This document shows positions 20,081 through 30,658 of a DNA stretch of 64,000 bases, one piece after another. Source of the DNA: Curvularia sp. ZM96 (taxonomy: Eukaryota > Ascomycota > Dothideomycetes > Pleosporales > Pleosporaceae). Numbering within the stretch: the first letter of the stretch is position 1; every line of letters starts with the position of its first letter. The stretch spans positions 1,426,001 through 1,490,000 of the forward strand of contig JAJGBQ010000005.1 of assembly GCA_022457065.1 (NCBI GenBank). Reading direction: 5' to 3'. A model generated the notes under the pieces. That model had not been told where the DNA came from and ran no database searches. It was given only the letters and a program-made list of their open reading frames with translations. The position numbers and the translations under genes are program-made.

Positions 20081-22322
20081 ATGCCTCCGCAAAACCAAGA
20101 CAAACGCCGTTTAGTTTCACAAGATGTTCCCATAAAGCGGTTCCGGGTATCAAGAGCTTGCGACCAATGTCGGACCGCTCGAGAGAAATGTGACGGCAAT
20201 CAACCCACCTGTTCCCCATGTGTGGACAACAAACGGACCTGCACCTACACCTCGAACCCAAAGAAGCGAGGGTTACAACCTGGTTATATACGGGGCCTTG
20301 AAACAACATTAGCATTTATCTTTCAACAACACCCCGATGTTGAGACAGCAGTGTACAGCCAGTTGGCACAGGAGAATACCGTATTACTTACACGAGGTAC
20401 CAAGGAGTCAAATCAATTGTACAAGGGTTGGACCAAGAGCAGATTTTTTCAGGGTCTTACCAAAGCCCTAGCTGGAGAGCAAATAGAGACCGGAAGAGAT
20501 AGCTGTCCAACCCCTGATGATGACAGCGACATTGATACCGAGGATGCAAACTTCAACCAGACGACACCAGGGACCCAGTCACATCACTCAGTAAGGCGAA
20601 TGAAAATACCGAAATCATGTGTGTGCTAAAACAAAACAGCTTCCGCTCAACAGCGACCCAAGTCATGTACCTGAACTACCAGTCAGGCCGCCAGCATCCG
20701 ACCTAGCTTTTCCAGGTGTACGACAGTCTATCCTTCCCTCAGCGCTCACGACCTTACCTGCCGACTCCTGGAAACTATTGGAAACTTACTGCACATATAC
20801 ACAATGCTGGCTGCCTATTGCTGATAAGTTGGAAATGCTCAAGTTGTCGTACTCGTACCCCGAACAAGGACTAGAGTTATCTTGCAATATGCCCAATTCT
20901 GGAAGCCACGCTGAAATGTGGAGTGTATTCGCTGTAGGGTCTCTACAGAGTGATCCCAGCACTACAAGCAACGATGTGCGACACGAATCGGTATCGAGAC
21001 TTTACAATGTGGCTAAGCTTCTTATCCCCAGTGAACTGGGACAGTTTGATCTTGCCCATGTTAAGGCTTTGCTAAATCTTGCCATATTCAATATCAGCAG
21101 GAAATCTTTTACTGCGGCCTGGCGCCTTGTTGGTACTGCTTTGCGAATATTTCTCACCACGGAGTCACCAGACATGGCCAGAATTCAACGAAAGAATGTT
21201 TTGTCGGGTTGTTTCGTTCTTGACAGTCTCTTATCCTCCCAACTGAAATTACGTCCATATCTAGACAAAGCTGATCTAGATTGGATGGGAAAGATAGAAG
21301 AGGATGGGATGGAAGAGTGGCAACCTTGGAACGGGCAGCTGAGATTGGGATCAGCCCACCAGCCGCCATCGCCGACTTTATCATTAAGTACATTTAACGC
21401 TCTTCTGGATCTGGTCGATATACTTGGAAATACGGCACGCCCTCAAACCGCTCCAAATTTTCTGCACGAAATGATTGGTCGATTGGAGGCATGGAAGTCT
21501 TCACTACCACAGAAGCTCGATTATATTCGGAAAGAATCAACTCCTATGACTCCCCCAGCACTACTTCTTCGATTCACCTACTGCGTGACCGCTCTGGCAT
21601 TTGTGCCTTCTCAGAGTTGGTTTCAGCAAACTTTGGACGTGCTCAGCACAATGCAAGCGCAGCTTGGAGCGGCAAGAGTACCTGCCATTGTTGGCTGTCT
21701 ATTGCAAAGCATCAAGAAAAGTAGTGCCAACCTTGTGCTAGACCACACAACGCATGCTAAGATGAATGAGCTCTTTTCATGCCTTGGTCAGTCTCTTGGG
21801 ATGACGGGAGAGGGACCCACAAACCCTCAAGAAGCCCTAGAACCGTCAGAAAGCATGCCTGTGCATGTCTCGCAGACTATGCAGACATCCCCTCCGTCTT
21901 TTATACCAAATATCAGCGAGCATTTCACTGAGCGATACCCATCATCATCTGGTACTTCAACGCATTTGAGTGGTCTTCTACCTGCGACGAACGGTATCCA
22001 GGAAGGTGGTAGCCGGCAGCCGTTTAATCCATTTGAATATACTATGAACGTCCTCATGCCTGAGCCCCATGATCCTTACGATGCGCTAATTTCTGGAGAT
22101 CTGGGTAACTTTCTTGACGACTTTGCTTCAGAGCATGGTGCAAAGAAACTACAGCACCAGCCCCAGTTTATGGAGAACCTCGGGTTTTCTTCCGAGGTTA
22201 GCATGGCCGACCTACTAGCGACAGATCCTACTCGATTTGTGACTACGGATTCGCACTCGGTCCAGGAAAACAGCCACAGCTCTTCACACCCTCCATTCAA
22301 TACATTCTTCGGGGCTGGATAG
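20081..22322 (+). CDS. qutA: quinate pathway transcription activator QutA/QA-1F
   Basis: Two exons (20081-20590, 20640-22322) give 730 residues. QutA is a Zn2Cys6 DNA-binding activator that turns on the quinate genes when quinate is present and QutR releases it. The zinc cluster is complete: Cys at 27, 30, 37, 44, 47 and 54 in the pattern C-x2-C-x6-C-x6-C-x2-C-x6-C. It is followed by the linker PKKRGLQPGYIRGLE, which is typical of QutA/QA-1F. The middle region (about 190-520) reads like the fungal transcription-factor domain. The C-terminal third is Ser/Pro-rich with acidic patches, as expected for an activation domain. The 49-nt intron starts GTAAGG and ends ACAG. The true start is the ATG at 20081; the frame is open slightly upstream from a GTG. 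It is divergent from qutR. Confidence 0.9.
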
Positions 22323-22499
22323 GCTTTTCAGTTTTGAGAAATTCGAAAACAATATTGGCTTAGCATCAGGAACAGCGCATGACAAATGCAATCAAGGCTA
22401 GCTGAGATGAAGACTGATTATCTGCCCACTAAGGTTGCGATACTGGTATCTCGATAATGCTGAGCTTCCACGGAAAGACTGAGCATATTTGCTATTGAC

Positions 22500-23609
22500 T
22501 TACAAGCGCGAAAAGCTAGCCCCCCGACTGGAGTTAGTGATCTCCAACCCTACTCTATCCTGCACACTCGCAGACTTTAACAGACTGTGTTGCATGCCCT
22601 CATATATCTCTAAGTCATGCTGCAATTTTTCCCAGGATATTGCAGCTCGTTCCGCCAGCTTCTCGACCACGGCTTTATCTCTGCTGTTCATCACTCGATT
22701 GAACAACTCCATGCTGACCCAGCCGTCATAACCAATCTCGTTCATGATAGCGTGAGCGACGTCAATGACCGGCATATACGCTCCCTGTGCTGTTTCTCCG
22801 TAGAAGAGCCTACAGTTTCTGCTCCAAGACATTAGCGTTGGTTGATCCACATTGTAAAACTCATGACCTGGTATCAGGGGTCGCTCGAGCCGTTCTCCGT
22901 CAGCGATCTGGATAAAGAAGATTTTCTCTTTATGTGGTTTGATCTGGTCAACAAGCTGTTGTATTGAATCTCTCAGTATCTTTTCTGCGTCCGGAACTTT
23001 TCCTGTTGCTGAAGCCGGGTCTCCATATAATGTCCCGAGGATGTGGAAGGTGTCAAGGCAGATGCCGAAGTTGGGTCGATCGACTTGCGATATGATATCC
23101 CAACAAGCTTCCCATCTGTTCACATGCGTACTCCAACACAAGCTTTCGTACGCCATCCGAATGATTGGCGACTGTTGCAGACCGAGATCTGCGATTTCTC
23201 GGAGATCACTGACGATGAGTTCTATGTCGGAAGAGGTCTGATCTGCCGGAAGGAAGGTTGCAGGAACTTGGATTATGTCGGTTTGCAGGACTTTAGCTAG
23301 CTTCATCCAAAGCTTCATCTCCTGAATTCGCTCTCCGTGTTTTTGTCTGTCCAGCAAGCCATCGTAGTGCAAAAATGGCTGCAGGCAGATGATTGTGAGG
23401 CCTAGGGAGGAGCAGAGATCTCGGATGGAGGCAGCGCCTGCCAGAAGATCAGAGGGAGATTCAGAACCAGAGTAGTCGACTAGGTCTTCGTAGAAGAGCT
23501 CGATGCCTTCTATTCCATGCTTGGCGGCCATGGAGAGCTTGTGTTTGAGACTGTGACCAGCATAACACCGGCCCAGCGACATGGTCGCGATACCAAGACG
23601 GCACGGCAT
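22500..23609 (-). CDS. qutC: 3-dehydroshikimate dehydratase
   Basis: A single exon of 369 residues, beginning MPCRLGIATMSLGRCYAGHSL. The enzyme converts 3-dehydroshikimate to protocatechuate, the last step of the quinate branch before the beta-ketoadipate pathway, in the cytosol. It has the TIM-barrel look of the xylose-isomerase-like superfamily: GIEGIELFYEDL, then RMAYESLCWS with a metal-type Glu, FGICLDTFHI with Asp and His, and GYDGWVSMELFNRV near the end. IFFIQIADGERL is a further family block. These fit the QutC/QA-4 family. Its stop is 177 nt from the qutA stop (convergent pair). Its upstream region holds two TTATCC half-sites. Confidence 0.9.
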   Translation of the reverse strand: MPCRLGIATMSLGRCYAGHSLKHKLSMAAKHGIEGIELFYEDLVDYSGSESPSDLLAGAASIRDLCSSLGLTIICLQPFLHYDGLLDRQKHGERIQEMKLWMKLAKVLQTDIIQVPATFLPADQTSSDIELIVSDLREIADLGLQQSPIIRMAYESLCWSTHVNRWEACWDIISQVDRPNFGICLDTFHILGTLYGDPASATGKVPDAEKILRDSIQQLVDQIKPHKEKIFFIQIADGERLERPLIPGHEFYNVDQPTLMSWSRNCRLFYGETAQGAYMPVIDVAHAIMNEIGYDGWVSMELFNRVMNSRDKAVVEKLAERAAISWEKLQHDLEIYEGMQHSLLKSASVQDRVGLEITNSSRGASFSRL

Positions 23610-23953
23610 GTTAAGGGAACTGATTCAAAGATGCTAATATGGTGGTGTGAATGTACTGAGTGTTGTAGGAATACTAGTGTGTCGACTGTGTATCGTTGGT
23701 GTGGTAAATCTTCTTGAGAAAACAAAAGACCAAGTGATCGATCCTGTTCAGATAAACCATCCCATAACATATCACGCACCATGCAAGACCGGATCCTGAT
23801 AAACATTCCTTCAATCAGAACCCTGCTTCACGTCGCACATCCCTTACCTCTTCCTCCCCACACGCGGTTAACATTAACCACACCACCTACAGTCTTTCTC
23901 TTATCCCCGACGGTATCCAATTTATCCAGCACAACTAAAGGGCTACACTAGCC
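23610..23953. other. qutC upstream region with QutA half-sites
   Basis: This is the promoter side of qutC. TTATCC occurs at 23901-23906 and 23922-23927, each half of a QutA operator, but no full palindrome is present. A 44-codon open stretch from an ATG at 23781 is present on the + strand with no recognisable product. Confidence 0.4.
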
Positions 23954-24319
23954 TTGTGCATCCGTGGCATACCGTCACAAGAGCTATCCTGCTTCCATGC
24001 AGTGTGTGTGCATGCAGAAGGTGACGTACAACAAGCCCTGAGTTGGGTGGCTGATGTTGCGGAAAAGAATTTACACCCGGGATACCCGTTTCTCGGGAGC
24101 ACTTCGGCCGAATTTTCTGAATACCCCTTGGGGAACCCCGTGGTGCAGGGTCTGCAGGTGCAACCGGGTATGTGGGGATTAAGCTGGTTCCAGGAGAAGT
24201 TCTATCGGGTCTGGGGAGAAGACGGGAGACTGATCGGGAGACGAGTTGATGTGCAGGATTTGACGGACTCTCTAGAGTCTGCAGTTTGGATTCATGATGA
24301 AGATCCGCGTTTTCATTGA
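23954..24319 (+). CDS. uncharacterised reading frame between qutC and qutD
   Basis: An open frame of about 121 codons ends at 24319. It has no clear ATG at its 5' end, so it would be the last exon of a small spliced gene if real. The readable part is Trp- and charge-rich: HPGYPFLGSTSAEFSEYP, GMWGLSWFQEKFYRVWGED and a C-terminal SAVWIHDEDPRFH. One possible model begins at an ATG at 23997 and splices a 47-nt GTGACG...AAAAG intron onto AATTTACACC. I do not recognise the product. It could equally be chance openness in a promoter region. Confidence 0.28.
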   Translation: MCIRGIPSQELSCFHAVCVHAEGDVQQALSWVADVAEKNLHPGYPFLGSTSAEFSEYPLGNPVVQGLQVQPGMWGLSWFQEKFYRVWGEDGRLIGRRVDVQDLTDSLESAVWIHDEDPRFH

Positions 24320-24475
24320 TCGATCAGGAAGTTGTAGCTGACAATTTCGACACAGAATTTACAAGACGACCAGTGAATACGGTTGTGACCAGTACATTTT
24401 TGGCACTCTGCTGCATTTCTTATAACACAAAGCATTACTCCGACTGTCTTGGGCTGCTGTAAACCAGACAAACTT

Positions 24476-26238
24476 CTAAGCAATCGTAACGCGCTCATCT
24501 GCCATTGCCTTCTCGTCTCGAGCCGTCATGTTCTCATCCTCCTGTTCCTTCATGAGGTCCAACAGAATACCGTGCGCCCTGAACGCTGGCTTCATGTCAA
24601 AAAGATCGTCCATGCGCTCAAGTGGAATGCCCTTGGTTTCGGGAATAAGGAAAAAGCTGGGAGTCGTTAGTTCATGTCCTGAATTCAAATTTTGATCCAT
24701 AATCACTTACACAAATGGGATGGAGAGCAACATGAGCGATGCAAAGAACATGTATACACCGTATCCCATGGTGCTGAACATCTGAGGTGTGAACCTCGAG
24801 ATGATAAAGTTCCAGAACCAGTTGTTTGCTGCGGCGAATGCCTGACCCAGAGATCGAGTCTGCTGGCTGTACATCTCCGAGTTTATGACCCAAGGAGTGC
24901 CGTTCCATGAAGGCGTATAAAAGGCAGTCCAGAGATAGAAGAAGAAGATCGCGCTGATGCCTCCTGATGAAAGCTGGCCGGATGGGGTTTTGTTGTTGGT
25001 AGGATCGGCAATCTTGATGTAGGCAGCGATATACCACATGCAGAGAGAGCCCCCGAAGGCACCGATCATGAGAAGCTTTGTGCGACCGAGATGGTCAATG
25101 AGCCAGATGAGCCAGATAAATGTCATGACGGTTTTGACCACTCCGAAGATACCTGTGGTGAGGAAGCCTTCGGTAACACCTAAGCTCTTGAACACGGTGG
25201 GTGAATAGTAGTTGATGGCATTGATGCCAGATCCATTCTGCCAGAGGAAAAGCATGCCGCCAAGGAAGACACGCCAAAGGACTTTGCGTTGTTTGAGCGC
25301 GAGGAATGGCTTCCAGAAACCTGGACCAACCGTGACCCTGTCGTGCTCCAGCTGGATGTCGATAGCTTCAACCTCTTCGACAATGTATTGATGATCTTGC
25401 GGTAGCTGGCGCAGCCAACAGAGGTCCTTGAGCGCCTGTTCCCGCTTTCCTTTTGTCAAGCACCATCGTGGCGATTCTGGCATCCAGAAAGCACCGATCA
25501 GCAGGCATCCTGCTGGAATGAGCTGTACGGCAAATGGGATAATCCACTGCTTGTGCGAAGGTTCCATGGTTTCCTGAAGACCGTAATTGATCCAGCTATG
25601 TCACCGTTAGCCCTGGAACTCGTGAAGAGTATCCACAGGAGATGGCAACTTACAATCCAACCAGGCCACCTATTTGCCAACCAAGCTCATAGATACCAAC
25701 CAACCGTCCACGCACAGCTGGTGGCGATAGCTCAGAGATGTAAATCGGCACCATGTTGCTGCAGCCACCAACACCCAGACCAGCCAGTACACGACCGCCG
25801 ATGATCAGACCAAGACCTCTTTCCCCATTGGCACCAAGCATCATACCAGCACCCAACATGAACTGGATGGCACACCTCAATTAGCTTCATGTAATAACGT
25901 CTTTTGTGGTAGTGACTCACGATCAAGACCCACAGAATGAGAGACTTTCTTCTCCCAATGTAGTAGCTCGACGCGTAAGCGCCAAAGGCACCAAAGAAAG
26001 CACCTGCTTGATACACGGACACAATATTGGCCTTTGTGGTGTTGAGATCCGACTGATCCATCTCAGCGAAGCGGAACTCCTTTGCAAAGGAAGGAAGAGC
26101 CAGTGTCGTGCCAATGAAGGCCGAATCATAGCCAATCATGCATGCTGCCCATGATGCTACTGATGCTGCGGCATAGACTCGCCAGTTGTACACAGCTTTC
26201 GGGGTCGGACGGTCTTCGACAAGGGCTAGGATACCCAT
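24476..26238 (-). CDS. qutD: quinate permease
   Basis: Four exons in transcript order are 26238-25921, 25862-25654, 25595-24711 and 24656-24476, giving 530 residues, close to known QutD/QA-Y permeases. It is a major-facilitator sugar-transporter-family protein that imports quinate across the plasma membrane. Visible marks are IGYDSAFIGTTLALPSF in the first loop, the signature GGRVLAGLGVGGCSNMVPIYISELSPPAVRGRLVG, PESPRWCLTKGKREQAL after helix 6, GSGINAINYYSPTVF in helix 7, and PETKGIPLERMDDLF after helix 12. Introns of 58, 58 and 54 nt have canonical ends. The first in-frame ATG is at 26238. It is divergent from qutB, and the shared upstream region is about 0.9 kb. Confidence 0.93.
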
Positions 26239-27153
26239 GATGAGTTTGCTGTCTGACTTGGCTTGTCCACCCAAAGACTTGCGAAGCTCAAATGATGCCG
26301 ATAAAGGGGAGAGGTGGTGCTGCTAGCCAGGCAAATGGACGTAGCAAGGGGAAGAGGTCGAAAGGAGATGACTTTGGCAGATTAGAGATCGACTTGCATC
26401 TATAGTTATACCCTGGGCGAAAAAAAGATCCGAAGCACGTTGCTTTGCGGAGTAATGGGTGGAGAAGACGCCACAATCCCCGTGGAGATATGAGCTATGA
26501 TGAGTTCAAGGAGAAGGTCGGTATCACTCCATTGGTCGTCCTGATTCACGGGAACTGAAATGGCTGACTTGGCCCGGATGAATCATTGAATACTTCTACA
26601 TGGGTCTCGGCAATGGTGCGATTTCGCGGGGAAAACGCACGTCCAGGCCCCGCTTCAGCTTGTCTATCAAATCTCGAAATTTTACAGCGGTGGCGCCGAA
26701 CTAGGAAATTCTAGCATTACCCAGGTGGTTGGCGTTGGTGCAGGAGCCGGAAACGCATTTATACGCGAGGTTTAGCGGCCGTTGTCGCTCTGTTGATTGG
26801 ACAAAGGGCGCCGACGTCAGGAAAACATCGGACCGTGGTTTGGACCTCCAGACATTGACTTGCCACGCCTGCACGTGCGACGGGACTTTTTCCGGTGCTG
26901 AAGTGCATCAGATGTGGGTTGTTGGGGCTAAGTAGAACATATAGTGATCCGAATCGAGGAATTGTTTCGATAGAGAAAAACGCAGCATCTTTGGACCAAC
27001 AGCTTAAGCAGGTCTGATCATCCTAGACTCCACATTATATTAACTCTTATCGTACCTTTTGCGCACCTGCTTATCCACTTCCAATTCTTCTTATCAAACC
27101 TGTTGCGCATTTTTGAAATCGCAGTTATTCCAAGGCAATTCACGAACCACATC
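26239..27153. other. qutD-qutB divergent promoter
   Basis: About 915 nt between the divergent starts. A single TTATCC half-site lies at 27071-27076 and a GGGTAA half-site (reverse strand) near 26716-26721. No full QutA palindrome and no gene was seen. Confidence 0.45.
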
Positions 27154-28239
27154 ATGCCTGAGCAACAGTACCTCACATCCATAATGGCGACCGAAACAAG
27201 AAGACCAGATGTATCCCAGACTGAGCGCCATGGCTACCTCTTCGGCCACCCAATAGCACATTCCATGTCGCCTTTACTACATAAGACAGTATACGATGGG
27301 CTAGGATTAGACTGGGCGCAGTATCCTCTAGAATCAAAAGACATGTCCCTCTTCCTCGAACTAATCAAGCATCCACAATTCTACGGTAAGCAGCCAACTT
27401 ATGAACATCAGTGATAATACGAAAGAAAGCCACCCATTCTAACTTTCTTCAGGCGCTTCAGTAACAATGCCACACAAGGTCGCCATCCTGCCTCATCTAG
27501 ATGGCCTAACAGAAGAAGGCCGTGACGTAGGGGCTGTAAACACTCTCTTCATCCAAGAAGACCCCTTGACAGGCAAAAGGCGCTACATGGGCACCAACAC
27601 CGATGTCATTGGCATCCGCGACGCCTTCGCGTACAACGTCGATGCCTCCAAGTATGAAAACCGGCCCGCCCTTGTGATCGGCGGTGGAGGCGCCGCAAGA
27701 AGCGCAGTTTACGCGCTGAGAAAATGGATGAAGGCCAGCGCGATATATCTTGTTAATAGTCCCTATAACGCTTTCTACAGAGACACTCCTTGCTAATTCC
27801 CCAGCAGGTCAACAGAGACGCCTCTGAAGTCGAAGCCGTAATCCAAGAATGCAACGCCCGCGGCTACGGCTCCTCCCTGATCCACGTCTCAACTCTCTCA
27901 CAAGCCGAATCGCTTCCCGGTGTCGGCGCCATCGTCTCCTGCGTGCCCAACTTCCCGCCCGTGACGCCAGAGGAGATCGAGGCACGCTCAGTCCTAACCT
28001 GTTTCTTACAAAAAGCGCACAAGGGTGCGCTGCTCGAAATGTGCTACCACCCCACGACGTGGACGGAGATCGCCGATATAGGGAAGAAGGAAGGGTGGCA
28101 GATAGTGTTGGGCACTGAGGCGCTGATTTATCAGGGGCTGGAGCAGGATCGGTATTGGACGGGGAGAGAAGTGAGTGAGTTGCCGGTGGGCCAGGTGCAG
28201 GAGGCGATTGCGAGGAAGTTGAGTGAGGCAAGGTTGTAG
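27154..28239 (+). CDS. qutB: quinate/shikimate dehydrogenase
   Basis: Three exons (27154-27385, 27453-27751, 27808-28239) give 320 residues. The enzyme oxidises quinate to 3-dehydroquinate, and shikimate to 3-dehydroshikimate, with NAD+. The substrate-binding motif GYLFGHPIAHSMSPLLHKTVYD is near the start. GASVTMPHKVAIL carries the catalytic Lys, NTDVIGIRDAF the paired Asp, and ALVIGGGGAARSAVYAL the nucleotide-binding turn. The second intron uses a weaker GTTAAT donor; it was chosen because splicing gives IYLVNRDASEVEAVI, as in the family. The start could be the ATG at 27184, ten codons later, with an equally good context. Its 3' end lies 77 nt from the convergent qutG stop. Confidence 0.9.
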
Positions 28240-28316
28240 AGATGGGGGATGCTTAACTTGTACAAAATGATTAATGGCTATTGTGTGATATGATTTCCTT
28301 CTATGTGTGAACCGAT

Positions 28317-29447
28317 CTATACACCCGGCCGCGAGTAATCCAGATTTCGAACTCTCCTCCAAACTTCCCTTACGGTCCTTTCTTGGCTCTCGCGCCCTGT
28401 TTCCGTTGCTGATGGTCCCGCGGGTCTGTTATTACCCCGTTAGTCTTTCCGCCAACATATGCAACTGTCTGGGACGAAGAAGGACTCACCTAATAGCCAG
28501 ATACAACCGGCTTCCCAAATTCACGTCCTCAATCGGCGCATTCGCCCAGTCCTCATGCGGATTCGCCGTCGTAACCAGTCCACCCGCCTCCAGCAAAATA
28601 GCAATACCAGCCGCAACGTCCCACTCCCAGCAGCCGCCTTCCCACCAGATATCCACGGCGCCCATGGCCACATACGCCAAATCGAGCGTTGCACTGCCCA
28701 AGCTTCTGACTCCGTGCACCATGCCGCCGCGTCCACTTCTACCACCCAGTTCGGCCGCCATGTTGATGAAGCTCTCTACTTTGCGGTGCATATTGCCATC
28801 GGGCACATCTCTTCTGTCCTTGCCCCATTCGCACGCGAAGATGCAACCTGCGGGCGCCGTGGCTGGCATCGGAGGTACGCTGGGTTTCTGGATCAAAGGG
28901 AGGCGCTGGGATTGGTTGAGGAAGGCGCCGCGGCCGGCACATGAGGAGAAGAGCTGGTTTGTGAAGGGGGCGTAGATGACGCCAATGACGGGTTTGCCGT
29001 TGTAGATGAATGCGATGCTAACGCAGAATGTGGGAAAAAGGTGAATGTAGTTTACGGTTCCGTCCAACGGGTCGACACACCATGTTGGAGAGTTGTCGAT
29101 GAGGTATGCGCGGGAGGAGCCTTTACTGTAGGATTCTTCGCCGACGAATCTGTGAGACTTGGGAGTTAGTGGTTAGACGGTGACTGCCCAGAGACCCAGC
29201 AAACATACTTGTGTGAAGGATACTTTTCAGTTATCTTATTTTTTATGAATGCTTCGACGTTTTCGTCGGTCTCGGTCACCAAATCTACTGCGTTCTCCTT
29301 TTGCGTATGTTGTGTTTGGTCGGTCGTCGTGTTGGTGCCATTGATCCTCACTTGGGCGGCATCCATGAGCATCTGCCCAGCCTGTTTCCCCAGTTCCACC
29401 GCGAACTCATAGATTTCATCTAGCTCTTCTCTCGAAAGCTCGGCCAT
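28317..29447 (-). CDS. qutG: QutG, inositol monophosphatase-like protein of the quinate cluster
   Basis: Three exons in transcript order are 29447-29209, 29149-28490 and 28425-28317, giving 335 residues. It belongs to the inositol monophosphatase superfamily. Metal-site motifs are FVGEES, then WCVDPLDGTVNYIHLFP and CWEWDVAAGIAILLEAGG. The short last exon encodes ETGRESQERTVREVWRRV and DYSRPGV, a tail typical of QutG, which confirms the final intron (GTGAGT...ACAG, 64 nt). In Aspergillus and Neurospora the gene belongs to the quinate cluster and is co-induced, but it is not needed for the known catabolic steps. Its in vivo substrate is not established to my knowledge. It is divergent from qutE. 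Confidence 0.9.
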
Positions 29448-29841
29448 AGCGATAGTGTGTTCCTGGATGTGTAAAGGCCGTGTTTGGAGAACTCAAGGGC
29501 ACCAACGTATGACGCATACCAACCCCCATCATGCCGCTACTTTCCTACCGTCTGAAGCCGTACCGGATACGCACGGTGACGGATAGGGACCCAGATAAGT
29601 CATGCGTTGGGTCCTTACGCATTACTGCGTTAGAAGCAGGCCGATCGCTAAAATGGGGAAAAGTCCTTTTCCGATTCCGACCGCGATCCGAATCTCGGAA
29701 TGAGCGTGGAGATGTGGAGATGCGGAGAGGAAAGAGCAACACCAAACGATTGCCCTCTACCTGTATCCAATACACTTTTGTGTGTAAATTCCATACACAA
29801 ATCCAGTCAGAAACAAGGAAGAAACATATACACCCGCAAAC
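29448..29841. other. qutG-qutE divergent promoter
   Basis: About 394 nt between divergent starts. No complete GGRTAA-N4-TTATCC site was found by eye. The GC-rich stretch near 29550-29720 has no gene-like frame. Confidence 0.45.
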
Positions 29842-30315
29842 ATGACAACAAAGTCCATCCTGTTGATTAATGGTCCCAACCTCAACCTCCTCGGCACACG
29901 CGAACCCACCATCTATGGCACTACCACACTCTCAGACGTCGTCTCCTCCGCCTCCACCCAATGCTCCCAACTCTCTTTAAACTTCTCCCACATTCAATCC
30001 AACCATGAAGGCGTACTAATCGACCGTATCCACGAAGCCCGTGGTAACGTCGACTTCATCGTCATCAACCCGGGCGCCTTTACGCATACGAGCGTGGCGC
30101 TGAGGGATGCGCTGAGTGGGGTGGAGATACCATTTGTGGAGGTGCATATTAGTAATGTGCATAGGAGAGAGGCGTTTAGACATCATAGTTATTTGAGTGA
30201 CAAGGCCGAGGCGGTAGTGTGTGGATTGGGCGTGTATGGGTATGAGGCGGCGATTGAGTATGCGGCGAGGTGGTTGGAGAAGAGGGAGAGAGATCAGGGG
30301 AGGGCGAAGATGTAG
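29842..30315 (+). CDS. qutE: catabolic 3-dehydroquinase, type II
   Basis: A single exon of 157 residues. It dehydrates 3-dehydroquinate to 3-dehydroshikimate in quinate breakdown, as a small dodecameric cytosolic enzyme. Family marks are LLINGPNLNLLGTREPTIYG with the active-site Arg and Tyr, SNHEGVLIDRIHEA, NPGAFTHTSVALRDAL and FVEVHISNVHRREAFRHHSY. GLGVYGYEAAIEYAARWL closes the fold. The length matches type II dehydroquinases and excludes the unrelated type I enzymes. The start is the ATG at 29842. It is convergent with the chorismate mutase gene. Confidence 0.95.
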   Translation: MTTKSILLINGPNLNLLGTREPTIYGTTTLSDVVSSASTQCSQLSLNFSHIQSNHEGVLIDRIHEARGNVDFIVINPGAFTHTSVALRDALSGVEIPFVEVHISNVHRREAFRHHSYLSDKAEAVVCGLGVYGYEAAIEYAARWLEKRERDQGRAKM

Positions 30316-30658
30316 GGATGTTTGTCTTTTGGAGTTTTGGATGTTGCTGTTGTGGTATAAGGAGCAGTCTTCACACTGGTTTGTCTGAGCTCGGAAAGTG
30401 GTCTTTTGTTTTTGGTGGACCGTGAGATAGTGTATATTGCATTGAATTTAAGACGGCCATCAATAGGCATGTCATGTGTCGGTTACACGACAGCGCAGAG
30501 CGATGGCGATGATGTTGGTCAAAGTTGATGGTAACAACTGCTATCTATTCCAATGCAAAACAGTGTGCTACCAGAGCGAAGATGGATATTTGACATAGGA
30601 ATGAATGCTATTTTTTCAATGGCAAACAAGAGAGGCCGGCATACTCGCCTCTCAATCT
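30316..30658. other. intergenic, convergent 3' ends
   Basis: About 343 nt between the qutE (+) and chorismate mutase (-) stops. No gene or repeat was recognised. Confidence 0.4.

Noticed and set aside
26395..26410. TATAGTTATACCC as a possible QutA half-site in the qutD-qutB promoter
   Set aside because: Its reverse reads GGGTAT, not GGRTAA, and it has no paired TTATCC.
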